Source: Geoglobus sp.
GTDB taxonomy: Archaea > Halobacteriota > Archaeoglobi > Archaeoglobales > Archaeoglobaceae
NCBI GenBank assembly: GCA_027019885.1
Contig: JALUWC010000574.1
Coordinates: 1 to 20,778 of the forward strand
DNA: 20,778 bases
Reading direction: 5' to 3'
The position numbers were made by a program, and so were the translations under genes. Within the stretch, counting starts at the first letter, position 1, and every line of letters begins with the position of its first letter. The notes below the pieces were generated by a model, which saw only the letters and a program-made list of their open reading frames with translations, was not told the origin of the DNA and made no database searches. Positions 13,223 through 20,778 of the stretch are shown piece by piece.

Positions 13223-14104
13223 TCAGCATTTCACAGAACAGAGAAATCTCATCAAGTCTCTCTCTGTTATTATGCCCTCAAGTCCATCTTTCGCAACAAG
13301 AGCAGCAGCCTGATTCTTCTCAATCATCTTCCTTACAACATCGGAGATATTTTCTTCAGGTCTCACAACCAGTGGGTCCCTGTATTTCAGAATTTTCTCG
13401 TTGTTGAGAATTGTTGAAACAGGCTGATTCAGAACATCTTCAGCATTTCCCGTTATGAGCATCTTGAAAGCCTCTCCTGAGAAGTAGTGGACAATTGTTG
13501 AGCTTGTCAGCATTCCGAGAAGTATTCCGTCCCTGACAACAGGCAGCCTTCTGAACTTTCTCTTCACCATCAATTTCATGGCATCCTCAATCGACATATC
13601 AGGCTCAGCAGTTATCACACCTCTTGTCATGAAGTCCCTTACCTGTCCCTCGTATCTTGCCCTTGTCGCAAGGAAGACCATTATGTCCCTCTCTGTTATA
13701 ATTCCGATAACGCAGTCATCCTCATCAACTATTGGCGCTCCACCTATCCCATTGTTGAGCAGGAGCTCAAGTGCATCCTCCCATGAGCTTGAGTAATCTA
13801 TGCTTATAACATCTTTCTCCATTATCTCCCTTACCTCCTCATTCACCGCTGCAATCAGATTTCCTTGGTATTTCTCCTTCACAAGCCTGTGCTTCTCCCC
13901 ACCGCCAAGAAAATTCAGAATGTCCATGCTCGTTGTTATTCCCTCAAGCCTCTTCGTTCCCGCATCTGCTATTGGAACTCTTCTGAAGCTGTACCTGATC
14001 ATGGTCTTCATTGAGGTCATTATGGTTGATGTTGGGGGGATTGTTATCACATTTCTTGATGCTAAATCCATGATACTCCCAAATCTGTTGTTGAATTTTG
14101 TCAT
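13223..14104 (-). CDS. Four-CBS-domain protein
   Basis: A 293-residue cytoplasmic protein made of four CBS repeats and little else. The repeat ends are recognisable as LEGITTSMD, VIGIITERD, LLGMLTSST and LEGIITERD, each with its preceding beta strand (RRVPIAD, GGAPIVD, RRLPVVR, AALVAKD). Pairs of CBS repeats make Bateman modules that commonly bind adenine nucleotides or S-adenosylmethionine. No catalytic or DNA-binding part is attached, so it likely acts by contact with a partner. The frame opens at TTG 14125, but ATG 14104 has GGTGG just upstream and clears the previous gene by 17 bases. It is translationally close to the RNA ligase (one-base gap), which makes the ligase a candidate partner. 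Confidence 0.87.
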   Translation of the reverse strand: MTKFNNRFGSIMDLASRNVITIPPTSTIMTSMKTMIRYSFRRVPIADAGTKRLEGITTSMDILNFLGGGEKHRLVKEKYQGNLIAAVNEEVREIMEKDVISIDYSSSWEDALELLLNNGIGGAPIVDEDDCVIGIITERDIMVFLATRARYEGQVRDFMTRGVITAEPDMSIEDAMKLMVKRKFRRLPVVRDGILLGMLTSSTIVHYFSGEAFKMLITGNAEDVLNQPVSTILNNEKILKYRDPLVVRPEENISDVVRKMIEKNQAAALVAKDGLEGIITERDLMRFLCSVKC

Positions 14105-14121
14105 AAACCCACCTTCAAAAC

Positions 14122-14661
14122 TCAAATTGTTTCATAACAGTCCTCGCACACTTTCATTCCATCAACATCGTAAAGCTCCGCTATTCTCCCACATCTCTCG
14201 CATTTACCCTCCTCAACCTCTTGGACTATGAAGTTGTCCTCCCTCAGGAGACCCATGTATTCTCCAAGATCGATTGAGTATGAGAGAAGATCAGTATCAG
14301 TAACTATCCCCACAAGTTCATCTCCATTTACAACTGGCAGTCTTCTTATCCCCTTTCTGAGCATTATTCTTCCAGCCTCTCTCGCGCTTGTTTCTGGTGT
14401 AACGCTTATCAGCGGGTAATTCATAATTTCCTCCGCTGAAACCTCTGACGGAACCTTGTTCCTTGATACAACCTTGTGAATTATGTCCCTCTCCGTGACG
14501 ATGCCGACTGGCTTTGAGTTCTCAAGCACAACAACACTTCCAACACCGCATTCAATCATCTTTCTCGAAACATTGAGAACACTCTCTTCCTTGGAAACCG
14601 TGCAAACTTCTCTTGTCATTATTTCCTTGACTGGGATGTCTGCTGTCATTTCCATCACCAT
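14122..14661 (-). CDS. CBS-pair protein with C-terminal zinc ribbon
   Basis: A 179-residue protein. Residues 8-130 hold two CBS repeats (PVGIVTERDIIHK and LVGIVTDTDLLSY mark their ends), forming one Bateman module. The last 26 residues form a small zinc ribbon, CERCGR...VCEDC, with Cys154, Cys157, Cys172 and Cys175. Such fusions are common in archaea; the ribbon may bind nucleic acid or a protein partner. Several in-frame starts exist (GTG 14670, ATG 14661, GTG 14658, ATG 14655, ATG 14649). TTTAAA centred near 14690 is 29 bases before ATG 14661, which I therefore choose. It heads the seven-gene minus-strand run that ends with shikimate kinase. Confidence 0.86.
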   Translation of the reverse strand: MVMEMTADIPVKEIMTREVCTVSKEESVLNVSRKMIECGVGSVVVLENSKPVGIVTERDIIHKVVSRNKVPSEVSAEEIMNYPLISVTPETSAREAGRIMLRKGIRRLPVVNGDELVGIVTDTDLLSYSIDLGEYMGLLREDNFIVQEVEEGKCERCGRIAELYDVDGMKVCEDCYETI

Positions 14662-14685
14662 TCTTAACACCCCATAACACGTCAG

Positions 14686-14695
14686 GTTTTAAAGA
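14686..14695 (-). promoter_or_regulatory. Probable TATA box heading the CBS-RNA ligase-cof-aroK run
   Basis: On the minus strand ATCTTTAAAACC holds TTTAAA at 14688-14693, 29 bases before ATG 14661. The 92-base gap around it (14662-14753) shows no other coding signal. Confidence 0.4.
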
Positions 14696-14753
14696 TTTTT
14701 GGAGAGTGCTTTAATTTCTGAAAATAGGCTTATTTGTATAAATTTGGAAGAAT

Positions 14754-15206
14754 TTAACCGAATACTGCCAGCTTTATGCCGTAAGCTGCAGATGTGACTA
14801 TCACTCCTGCGATGATAATTCCTGCCAGAATGAACAGTGATGCCTTCTTTGGCTCCATCCCAAGGAGAAACGAAACAAGAGCTCCCGTCCACGCTCCGGT
14901 AACAGGAAGGGGTATTGCAACAAACATCGTTAAGCCCGGATAGCCGTAAAGCTCGACCAATCTTTTCCTTCTCTCACCTATCCCCACGATTCTCACGTAA
15001 ACCGCTCCGAGGTGGGGAACTTTTCTGAATACTGAATCGAACCTTCTCAGGATGTAAAGTATGAATGGTACAGGCAGAAAGTTACCCACAACAGAAATGA
15101 GAAAAGCCTGCAGTGGTGTGAATCCGAGAACCATGGCATAGGGAATGCTCCCTCTCAGCTCAGAAACCGGGAGCATTGAGATCAGGAGAACGTTAATCCA
15201 CTCCAA
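14754..15206 (-). CDS. COG2426 small membrane protein (Sm_multidrug_ex family)
   Basis: A 150-residue integral membrane protein with about four helices. It carries the signatures SMLPVSELRGSIPYAM near the N-terminus and FVAIPLPVTGAWTGAL in the middle, which are the internally related re-entrant-like motifs of COG2426, annotated as putative small multi-drug export proteins. The half-repeat 'lP..e.rGsiP' and 'iPlPvTGaWtGal' resembles the DedA/SNARE-associated superfamily. Real transport substrates are unknown. It overlaps the 3' end of panE by 14 bases and is the last gene of the DP2-panE run. Confidence 0.87.
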   Translation of the reverse strand: MEWINVLLISMLPVSELRGSIPYAMVLGFTPLQAFLISVVGNFLPVPFILYILRRFDSVFRKVPHLGAVYVRIVGIGERRKRLVELYGYPGLTMFVAIPLPVTGAWTGALVSFLLGMEPKKASLFILAGIIIAGVIVTSAAYGIKLAVFG

Positions 15207-16065
15207 GCTCGATCCCTCTCACGAGATTCAGAAGAATTCTATTATAGACTGCATTTATCCCAAATTTTTCAGCCATTTTAACGAATGCCCCGTTTATGAA
15301 CTCCACCTCAGTCTTTTTCCCTTTCTCAACATCCTGAAGCATTGAGGATCTGTTTTCTGATGTTTTCAGTGCAACATCCCTCACCATCGCTCTGACATCT
15401 ATTTCATACCCCATTCTTGACAGTATCTCCTCACACTCAATCGCTGTTCTTTCAGCAATCTCCCATATCTCCTGCATTTCAGCTATCATGCCATTCCTCA
15501 CCCGGCATATTGCAGTGATAGGATTTATCACAGCATTTATCGCTGCTTTCTCCCAGATTCTCTCATTTATGTCATCAACAACCTCCACATTTACTTTGCT
15601 ACTGGAAAGAACCTCATAAAATGCCTCAGCATATTCTCCCCTGTAATTCCCTATGAGGGTTCTGCCCCTGCCTGCATAAACTATCCTCCCCGGCTCTGCA
15701 ATATTTGCCCCGTATGTTGTAACTCCTCCAACAACATTCTCAAAAAATCTTGCAAGAATCTCCTCATTTCCCACACCATTCTGAAGGCTGCATACTGCAT
15801 CAAACTTAACACTTCTGAGCATTTTTGCCGCATTCATGGTGTCATAGGCCTTCACTGTCAGAAAAACCAGATCTGAGCTCTCTGGTCTGTTTGTAACGTA
15901 AACATCAATCTCATCCTCCTCGATCCCCGTAATTCTGAGACCCTTTTCCTCTAAGGCTTTATACTGCTCCCCTTTCGCAACAAAAACAACCTCGTATCCA
16001 CCTTTTGACAGCATATAGCCATAAAGGCATCCCAATGCTCCGGCACCCATTATCTGGATTTTCAT
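15193..16065 (-). CDS. panE: 2-dehydropantoate 2-reductase (ketopantoate reductase)
   Basis: A 290-residue NAD(P)H-dependent reductase converting ketopantoate to pantoate on the way to coenzyme A. The N-terminal Rossmann domain has IMGAGALGCLYG with the dinucleotide loop GAGALG (7-12). SLQNGVGNEE lies at 93-102. The helical C-terminal domain contains WEKAAINAVINP with the catalytic lysine candidate Lys173, and KKTEVEFINGAFV with Glu253/Glu255 and Asn258, where the family has its second catalytic acid and substrate contacts. Length is normal. It starts two bases after the DP2 stop, so it must share its message. In archaea pantoate is then used by pantoate kinase and phosphopantothenate synthetase, not found here. 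Confidence 0.92.
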   Translation of the reverse strand: MKIQIMGAGALGCLYGYMLSKGGYEVVFVAKGEQYKALEEKGLRITGIEEDEIDVYVTNRPESSDLVFLTVKAYDTMNAAKMLRSVKFDAVCSLQNGVGNEEILARFFENVVGGVTTYGANIAEPGRIVYAGRGRTLIGNYRGEYAEAFYEVLSSSKVNVEVVDDINERIWEKAAINAVINPITAICRVRNGMIAEMQEIWEIAERTAIECEEILSRMGYEIDVRAMVRDVALKTSENRSSMLQDVEKGKKTEVEFINGAFVKMAEKFGINAVYNRILLNLVRGIELGVD

Positions 16066-16067
16066 GT

Positions 16068-19000
16068 TCAGAAAAACTCGTCTATCTTTATCTGCCTCTT
16101 GAGCTCGCTCTCAAAAAGCGACAGAGTTTCAACCTCTATGAGCTTTATCCTCTGCCTCGTGTACCTGCTAACTTTGTATGTCTCTGCCAGCTCCTTTGAG
16201 ATGTTCAGGTACTTTGTAATTGACCCCTCATGGACTGTGAGCGTTAGCGAGCCACCACACCTCTGGCATTTTCCTGACAGGGGGATTCTCCTGTATTTCT
16301 GATTGCAGTTCACACATCTGAACTCCTGTCTTGAAAAAGCCCTCAGATTGCCGATTATGTCTGGCAAAAAGTGAGAGGTTATCACCCTCTCAGCAACATC
16401 ATTCTCATCAACAGCCCTTATTTTCCTTGCAAGTTCCATCTGATGTTTTACCTTGTCCTGCATGCTTTTCAGGGTTTTGTAAGAACTGCTCTTGACTCCC
16501 AAGGATATGTCTGCAGTATCATGGGTAAATCTCAAACCGTAGTACTTCATTTCACTCTCAATCCTGTCCTCTACTCTTTCGATCGCTCTGACAAACTCTT
16601 TTGGCTTCGCACACCTCATTGTCGCTCTGTAAAACTCGAGTGGATAGTTTTCGCACACATCCATGTTGTGGACTTCAGCATCCACCTCCTTCGGATCCAG
16701 AATGACAGTCAGAACAAGGGGTGCATCCATCTGACCGCCTCTTTTGTCAGGCAGAAACTCCTTAGAGAAGTTAAGCAGTCCATCCATCAAAAGCATAACG
16801 CAATCTTCATCACCATCGCAGTTCCTTCTTTTTGCCGCATGGAAGTAGGGATGAGCGTATCCAGCATTGACATCTGCAAAGCCTATGATCCTGCCAAGAA
16901 CTCCTGCTGATGTGTGAGGGGCTAAGCCTATAACAAGCTGGCCTATGAGATCCTCAGGTCTTTCAGCGCTGTAAAAAGGCTTAAGCCCGTAAAACTTGAC
17001 AAGCAGCTCATCAATATATCTGCTCACCTTCAGCAAATACTCTCCTGCAGCCCTTGAAAGGATCACATCCTGTGGTTTGAGCTCAACTATCTGATCATCA
17101 TCTCTGAGCTCATTACCCAAATGGTCAAATTCGTAGCCAAGCTCTTTCAGACTTTCAACACTAACACCTATCTCTCTCGGTCTGAAATGGGTTAAAGGCA
17201 GATCTGTCATATCATAACGGGCTGTCCCATCCTTGAACACATACACTTTATGCTTTGCCCTCAGTATTCCCTTCTCCATCCTTTCAGGGAACTTTTTTCT
17301 TGATGTGAGTCCAATCACACCTTTGATCACACCATTTATATCTCTCTCCCCCACATTTTCCAGGGCACTGAAGTAAAGCTCTCTCACATTTACCTTCCAC
17401 ACTCTGTAGCCATTAGTCTCTCCACCGCATCTCTCACAGATCTCCTCTGTTTTTATTCCGCATCTCGGGCAGAGATAGACCTGTTCTGTAAACGAGCCAC
17501 ACTCGCATTTAAGGTAGAAGCTCTCCTTACCGCATTTTCTGCATATCCTGAATGGCAGCTCAACCTCAATTTCTCCCTTATTTGAGTTGTAGCTTTTTGT
17601 GTAATCTATCGCCTTTTTCAGATCTCTCGTTTTTCCTCCTGCCTGTCCGAGAGGGAATAGAAAATGGGGTGCGGGGGACATCATCCTCTCCTTTGACTTC
17701 TCCGGCCTTCCCATTCTTGCACCTATTCTTGTTGGAGATCTTGCCCTCACATCAACTCCTGACACCTTTCTGACAAAATCAAGCCCATCTCTGGCTTTTT
17801 CGGTATCATTGACAATTCTGAGATCAAAATCCAGTCCCAAGCATCTGACAAGGGCTTTCCACCTCTCTATGACGATGAACTCATCCCTCACCTTGTGCTC
17901 CACGAGAAGAGCCTCGAGTACCTCCTTTGTCTTCGAGTCAAGTTTCACCACAAGAGAGCTCTTCCCATATTTCCCCTCAACCTTACCGTTTTCTGCTATG
18001 AAGTCCCTCAGATACCTCGCATCCTCAAAGGATATGTCATGCCATAGGTATGTGAAGTCGGGATGCAGGGGGGCGTTATATTCATCACACAGCATTAAGG
18101 CAAGATCCTCATCAACGCTCCTGTAATCTCCCTCCGGAACTCTCCCCTTAACCTCCTGAACCCACCACTCATAAACGTAGCCTGAAGGCACAAGGGGATG
18201 GTTGTTCTCCAGAAAGTCCCCGAAATTAACGAGAATCTCGCCCACGTCAATTATCCTTTCCACCATGTCCTTCAGCCTCAATGCCTCCTCATAGCTGTTT
18301 ATCTTTACAACATCTCCATTTCTCAGCCTTACAGTCGGCCCTTCAATGCTCGTAACTGGCACAACACTTCCAGCCTTTCCCGGCCTCTCCACCTTGAGCT
18401 GTGTGCCTATGGCTATGAATTCTCCAGCTATTACCATCGTTGCTGGATTTATGCCGATTGTTGCAAGCCCTGAATTCCTTGCCCTTCCATATCTCAGCCT
18501 GAAGCCCCCTTCTTTGGACGGATGGCTGAACACAGGCCTTCCAGCGACAATGTCTGAAAGATACTTGTCCTTTGGCTTGACAGCTTCCTCTCCATTCCCC
18601 GTATCGTTCTCCTGCTCTTTCCCGATAAGTCTGTCAAGCCACTCCCAGCCATCTATGCCGATTTTTTCAACAAGCTTTTTCAGCTTTGGTGCTTTCAATG
18701 CGATTCCCTCAGCTATAACGAGAGCCATCCCACCTCTCACTCTGTTTGTCTCAACTCTTGGCAGATTCCTGTATCCTGAGACCTCGGCATCCTCAGTGGG
18801 CTCTCCATCAATGCACACCGGACAGTTTTCAGCGATCAGCCTTATCTCCCCATCAGATGGCAGATACTGGAGGTTTGCAACCTTTTTGTAGAGAGGTATC
18901 TCCTCACAGTATCTCAGGATCTCCTCCTCTGTAGGGATGTATCTGCCAATACCGAGCATTCTCCTCACATAATCCCCAACAAGGACAGACATAACCTGTG

Positions 19001-19586
19001 CTGTCCCTCCAGCACTCCTTATCGGGCCAGCATAGTATATCCTGATGAAATCGCTCCCATCTGAATTTCTGTCAATTTTCACCTTCGCTATGCCTTCAAT
19101 GGGTGCCGCAACAACACCTTCGGTCTGAATTGCAACCGAGCTTCTCACAGCAAGATCCAAGGCTTTTTCTCTCTCAAAGTCTCCAAATTTACCTCTAACA
19201 ATGTCCTCAGCAATCCTGAAGCATATCTCAACCCTCGACAAACCCTCTCTCTCATAGCTTTCAATTTTTTCTGCTAAACCCTCTATTTCCAGCAGCTTCT
19301 CGACTCTCTCCGCCATGTTCTTGGCTATGGGTATCTCAACATCTGGCTTGGGATCGAGTCCGAGCTTTCTTGCTCTTTTTGCAATGCTGTAATGCCTTTC
19401 CACCTCTTTCAAAAGCATTTCATGGTATCTCCTTATCTCCTGACTGAATTTCAGCTCAATACTGGATTCCTGCCTCTCATCATCAAAAACGTGAAAGAAT
19501 CTGTCGAGTGTGATCATCATCCATACCTGATAGGGCTGAGTCAAATTTAACTCTTGTGATAGCGAAATGGTACTGAATGAAGACAT
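16068..19586 (-). CDS. polC: DNA polymerase II (PolD) large subunit DP2
   Basis: A 1172-residue catalytic subunit of the archaeal replicative polymerase PolD. The catalytic loop NCDGDED has the metal-binding aspartates at 924, 926 and 928; the DP2 core is built of double-psi beta barrels like those of RNA polymerases. A cysteine-rich zone with several CxxC/CxC pairs (about 682-720) and a second zinc site (CVNC...CQRC, about 1091-1112) are intact. The last eight residues, QIKIDEFF, are a perfect PCNA-binding PIP box. There is no intein, although this loop is a known intein site in other archaea. Compared with my recollection of the Pyrococcus protein, the N-terminus is about 40 residues longer. 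AAATAT at 19615-19620 suits ATG 19586; ATG 19520, also in frame with an AT-rich box 26 bases ahead, is the alternative. DP1 is not in the window. Confidence 0.96.
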   Translation of the reverse strand: MSSFSTISLSQELNLTQPYQVWMMITLDRFFHVFDDERQESSIELKFSQEIRRYHEMLLKEVERHYSIAKRARKLGLDPKPDVEIPIAKNMAERVEKLLEIEGLAEKIESYEREGLSRVEICFRIAEDIVRGKFGDFEREKALDLAVRSSVAIQTEGVVAAPIEGIAKVKIDRNSDGSDFIRIYYAGPIRSAGGTAQVMSVLVGDYVRRMLGIGRYIPTEEEILRYCEEIPLYKKVANLQYLPSDGEIRLIAENCPVCIDGEPTEDAEVSGYRNLPRVETNRVRGGMALVIAEGIALKAPKLKKLVEKIGIDGWEWLDRLIGKEQENDTGNGEEAVKPKDKYLSDIVAGRPVFSHPSKEGGFRLRYGRARNSGLATIGINPATMVIAGEFIAIGTQLKVERPGKAGSVVPVTSIEGPTVRLRNGDVVKINSYEEALRLKDMVERIIDVGEILVNFGDFLENNHPLVPSGYVYEWWVQEVKGRVPEGDYRSVDEDLALMLCDEYNAPLHPDFTYLWHDISFEDARYLRDFIAENGKVEGKYGKSSLVVKLDSKTKEVLEALLVEHKVRDEFIVIERWKALVRCLGLDFDLRIVNDTEKARDGLDFVRKVSGVDVRARSPTRIGARMGRPEKSKERMMSPAPHFLFPLGQAGGKTRDLKKAIDYTKSYNSNKGEIEVELPFRICRKCGKESFYLKCECGSFTEQVYLCPRCGIKTEEICERCGGETNGYRVWKVNVRELYFSALENVGERDINGVIKGVIGLTSRKKFPERMEKGILRAKHKVYVFKDGTARYDMTDLPLTHFRPREIGVSVESLKELGYEFDHLGNELRDDDQIVELKPQDVILSRAAGEYLLKVSRYIDELLVKFYGLKPFYSAERPEDLIGQLVIGLAPHTSAGVLGRIIGFADVNAGYAHPYFHAAKRRNCDGDEDCVMLLMDGLLNFSKEFLPDKRGGQMDAPLVLTVILDPKEVDAEVHNMDVCENYPLEFYRATMRCAKPKEFVRAIERVEDRIESEMKYYGLRFTHDTADISLGVKSSSYKTLKSMQDKVKHQMELARKIRAVDENDVAERVITSHFLPDIIGNLRAFSRQEFRCVNCNQKYRRIPLSGKCQRCGGSLTLTVHEGSITKYLNISKELAETYKVSRYTRQRIKLIEVETLSLFESELKRQIKIDEFF

Positions 19587-19611
19587 GCATGTTTAAAAAT
19601 CGAAATGGATT

Positions 19612-19620
19612 GTGATATTT
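19612..19620 (-). promoter_or_regulatory. Probable TATA box of the DP2-panE-COG2426 run
   Basis: Minus strand GAAATATCAC, centred near 19617, is about 30 bases before ATG 19586. A second AT-rich box, TTTTTAAA at 19592-19600, lies closer and would imply a start further in. Confidence 0.4.
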
Positions 19621-19623
19621 CGA

Positions 19624-19634
19624 ACCGTTTTTAT
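19624..19634 (+). promoter_or_regulatory. TATA box of the Sir2 gene
   Basis: ACCGTTTTTATC, centred near 19630, lies 27 bases before ATG 19657. This favours 19657 over ATG 19648 and suggests a leaderless message. The region 19587-19656 is the shared divergent promoter of DP2 and Sir2. Confidence 0.5.
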
Positions 19635-19656
19635 CCCTCCCCGATGAATGACATTT

Positions 19657-20394
19657 ATGCATGATCTGGAACTTTATGAGATCATAAAATCATTTAGTGG
19701 AGACCTTGTTGCTTTAACAGGAGCAGGAGTATCAGCAGACAGCGGGATACCAACATTTAGAGATAAGGATGGACTGTGGAACAGATACAGACCCGAAGAG
19801 CTTGCAACACCACAGGCGTTTGCAAGAAATCCAGAGCTTGTCTGGGAGTGGTATGCATGGAGAATGAGGCTGATATTTGATGCTGAGCCAAATTTAGCCC
19901 ACAAAGCTCTTGCTCTGATGGAGAAGGTAGGTCTGCTGAAGGCTGTTGTAACTCAGAATGTTGATAACCTGCATGAAAGGGCTGGAAGCAGAAATGTAAT
20001 ACATTTGCACGGCAGGATTGACGAGATGAGATGCGTCGAATGCGGAAATACTGTGTGCTTGAATGAACCACCGGAAAGCATACCTCCTTACTGCGAATGC
20101 GGCGGTATGATGAGGCCAAATGTTGTGTGGTTTGGCGAATCTCTCCCTGAGAAGGAGCTGAATCTGGCAATGGAGTTGTGCAGGAGCAGCAATGTTATCG
20201 TCATAGGCACGTCAGCTGCTGTTCAGCCGGCAGCCTCTCTACCCTACCATGCCAAAAGAAACGGGCATTTCGTTATAGAAATCAACCCCGATGTTACTCC
20301 ATTAACTGATCTGGCTGATGTATCCATCAGAGAAAGAGCGGGTAAGGTATTTGAAATGATTTACGCTATTTTAAAAGAGGAAGAGATCCGGTAA
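19657..20394 (+). CDS. NAD-dependent protein deacylase, Sir2 family (Sir2Af1-like)
   Basis: A 245-residue sirtuin that removes acyl groups from lysine using NAD, giving nicotinamide and O-acyl-ADP-ribose. NAD-binding [14 protein letters not shown] (22-35), TQNVDNLH (99-106), the catalytic histidine of HLHG (His118), and VVWFGE (156-161) are all present. The zinc site is CVEC (126, 129) and CEC (146, 148), the second pair being Cx[21 protein letters not shown] sequence and EINPD close the Rossmann fold. AWRM at 67-70 is close to the A. fulgidus Sir2Af1 sequence as I remember it, and length is about the same. In archaea a known target of Sir2 is the chromatin protein Alba, but no such gene is here. 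The last 29 bases overlap the convergent pth2. Confidence 0.94.
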   Translation: MHDLELYEIIKSFSGDLVALTGAGVSADSGIPTFRDKDGLWNRYRPEELATPQAFARNPELVWEWYAWRMRLIFDAEPNLAHKALALMEKVGLLKAVVTQNVDNLHERAGSRNVIHLHGRIDEMRCVECGNTVCLNEPPESIPPYCECGGMMRPNVVWFGESLPEKELNLAMELCRSSNVIVIGTSAAVQPAASLPYHAKRNGHFVIEINPDVTPLTDLADVSIRERAGKVFEMIYAILKEEEIR

Positions 20395-20728
20395 TTCTAT
20401 CAACTCTGTCAGCCTTTTCCGGGCCGATAACAACAGCTGTAATCGTGCCAGGAGGAATTTCAGTGAGTCCAGCATCTCTCACATACCCTGATGGCAGACC
20501 GGCTTTTTTTGCAGTCTCAAAAACCTTCATGAGCTCCTCAAGATTTTTTACCTTCAGAACTATCTTTTTCTGACCCTCCATTTTCCACTTTTCTTTAGTA
20601 GAGGAATCAGATAGCTCGTAACCAATAATTGATGCATGAGCAACCTGAACTGCCAGCTTTCCCCGTGAAAGCCTGAGATCCTCTCTCACCACAATGACTT
20701 GCTTGTACTCACTCCTGTCCGAATCCAT
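20366..20728 (-). CDS. pth2: Peptidyl-tRNA hydrolase, Pth2 family
   Basis: A 120-residue enzyme that cleaves peptidyl-tRNA to recycle tRNA. The Pth2 block [20 protein letters not shown] and [10 protein letters not shown] lies at about 9-39, with Lys24 and His31 in the active-site region. [19 protein letters not shown] and the C-terminal GSLPLLK complete the fold. Length fits the family (about 115-120). The frame opens at TTG 20746, but ATG 20728 gives the usual short N-terminus and is chosen. It overlaps by 20 bases the end of the gene entering from the right and by 29 bases the convergent Sir2 gene; both Sir2 and Pth2 tails look conserved, so the overlap is real. Confidence 0.93.
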   Translation of the reverse strand: MDSDRSEYKQVIVVREDLRLSRGKLAVQVAHASIIGYELSDSSTKEKWKMEGQKKIVLKVKNLEELMKVFETAKKAGLPSGYVRDAGLTEIPPGTITAVVIGPEKADRVDRITGSLPLLK

Positions 20729-20778
20729 ACCTTTCAAGCTCTTCAAGGCTCACAGGCTTTGATTTCTCATCAATCCAT
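20709..20778 (-). CDS. C-terminal end of an unidentified gene (truncated by window edge)
   Basis: Reading the complement strand from the right edge, an open frame gives [20 protein letters not shown] and QE before TGA at 20711-20709. Overlap of its end with the pth2 start, as in the rest of this compact genome, suggests a real gene translated just ahead of pth2. With 22 residues I cannot assign a family. Confidence 0.5.
   Translation of the reverse strand, partial: WIDEKSKPVSLEELERYGFGQE

Noticed and set aside
13800..14231. Open frame of 143 codons on the plus strand, hydrophobic
   Set aside because: Antisense to the two CBS genes, whose repeats are clear; the hydrophobic look is a by-product of the complement strand.
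16800..16820. Intein insertion at the DP2 catalytic loop
   Set aside because: The sequence runs through NCDGDEDC without interruption and the protein has normal length.
16371..16910. Open frame of 179 codons on the plus strand
   Set aside because: Antisense to the catalytic part of DP2, with no signal for its own promoter or ribosome site.
18346..18891. Open frame of 181 codons on the plus strand
   Set aside because: Antisense to the DP2 coding region; the translation is a proline/serine-rich shadow of conserved codons.
19757..20170. Open frame of 137 codons on the minus strand
   Set aside because: Antisense to Sir2 catalytic motifs; no family features.
1..20778. tRNA, rRNA, CRISPR array, insertion sequence or replication origin
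   Set aside because: Read for repeats, cloverleaf-like sequence and transposase motifs on both strands; none was seen. Small C/D or other guide RNAs in intergenic gaps cannot be excluded by eye.

Overview
The window reads as a stretch of a hyperthermophilic euryarchaeal chromosome, most likely from the Archaeoglobales (Archaeoglobus, Ferroglobus or Geoglobus). The reasons are a PolD large subunit (DP2), both FO synthase subunits for coenzyme F420 (CofG, CofH), an archaeal GHMP-type shikimate kinase, archaeal DnaG, a Pab1020-type RNA ligase, Pth2, and a Sir2 protein that closely resembles the Archaeoglobus fulgidus Sir2Af1 sequence as I remember it. Arginine is mostly AGA/AGG, ATA is common, genes are tightly packed, and several promoters have a TATA box 26-30 bp before the start codon, as leaderless archaeal genes do. 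The genus is an inference; no rRNA is present.

Layout, left to right. (1) 1-302: the first 100 codons of dnaG, minus strand, running off the left edge. (2) 374-1573: an MFS exporter, tail to tail with a PflX-type radical SAM protein (1547-2557, minus). (3) 2659-5694: a three-gene plus-strand operon of a secreted, membrane-anchored COG1361-like protein, a LolD/MacB-type ABC ATPase and a MacB/FtsX-type permease. (4) 5695-8203: an AT-rich accessory island. It holds a remnant of an EamA-type transporter, a winged-helix regulator with two membrane helices (minus), and, divergently, a plus-strand operon of a secreted protein with a caspase/gingipain-like His-Gly...Cys pair, a membrane-anchored protein resembling PepSY/FTP/YycI domains, and a two-helix membrane protein. 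(5) 8281-14661, minus: a seven-gene run in transcription order CBS-pair plus zinc ribbon, four-CBS protein, RNA ligase, DUF1464 kinase-like protein, cofG, cofH, shikimate kinase, with almost no gaps and several overlaps. (6) 14754-19586, minus: DP2 (polC), ketopantoate reductase (panE), and a COG2426 small membrane protein, again a tight run. (7) 19657-20394: Sir2 deacylase, divergent from DP2 and tail to tail with pth2 (20366-20728, minus), which overlaps the last 22 codons of an unidentified gene entering from the right edge.

Most of the window is core archaeal metabolism and information processing. The part most worth a second look is 5890-8203. A membrane-tethered ArsR-like regulator faces a small operon for an exported cysteine-peptidase-like protein and a candidate propeptide-like partner on a separate gene. 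The shared promoter carries an 8-bp inverted repeat and a 9-bp AT element repeated 32 bp (about three helical turns) apart. I infer a self-contained envelope sensing or proteolysis module; its function is not known to me. No tRNA, rRNA, CRISPR array, insertion sequence or origin was seen. No gene-free stretch exceeds 300 bases; the longest is 5695-5889.
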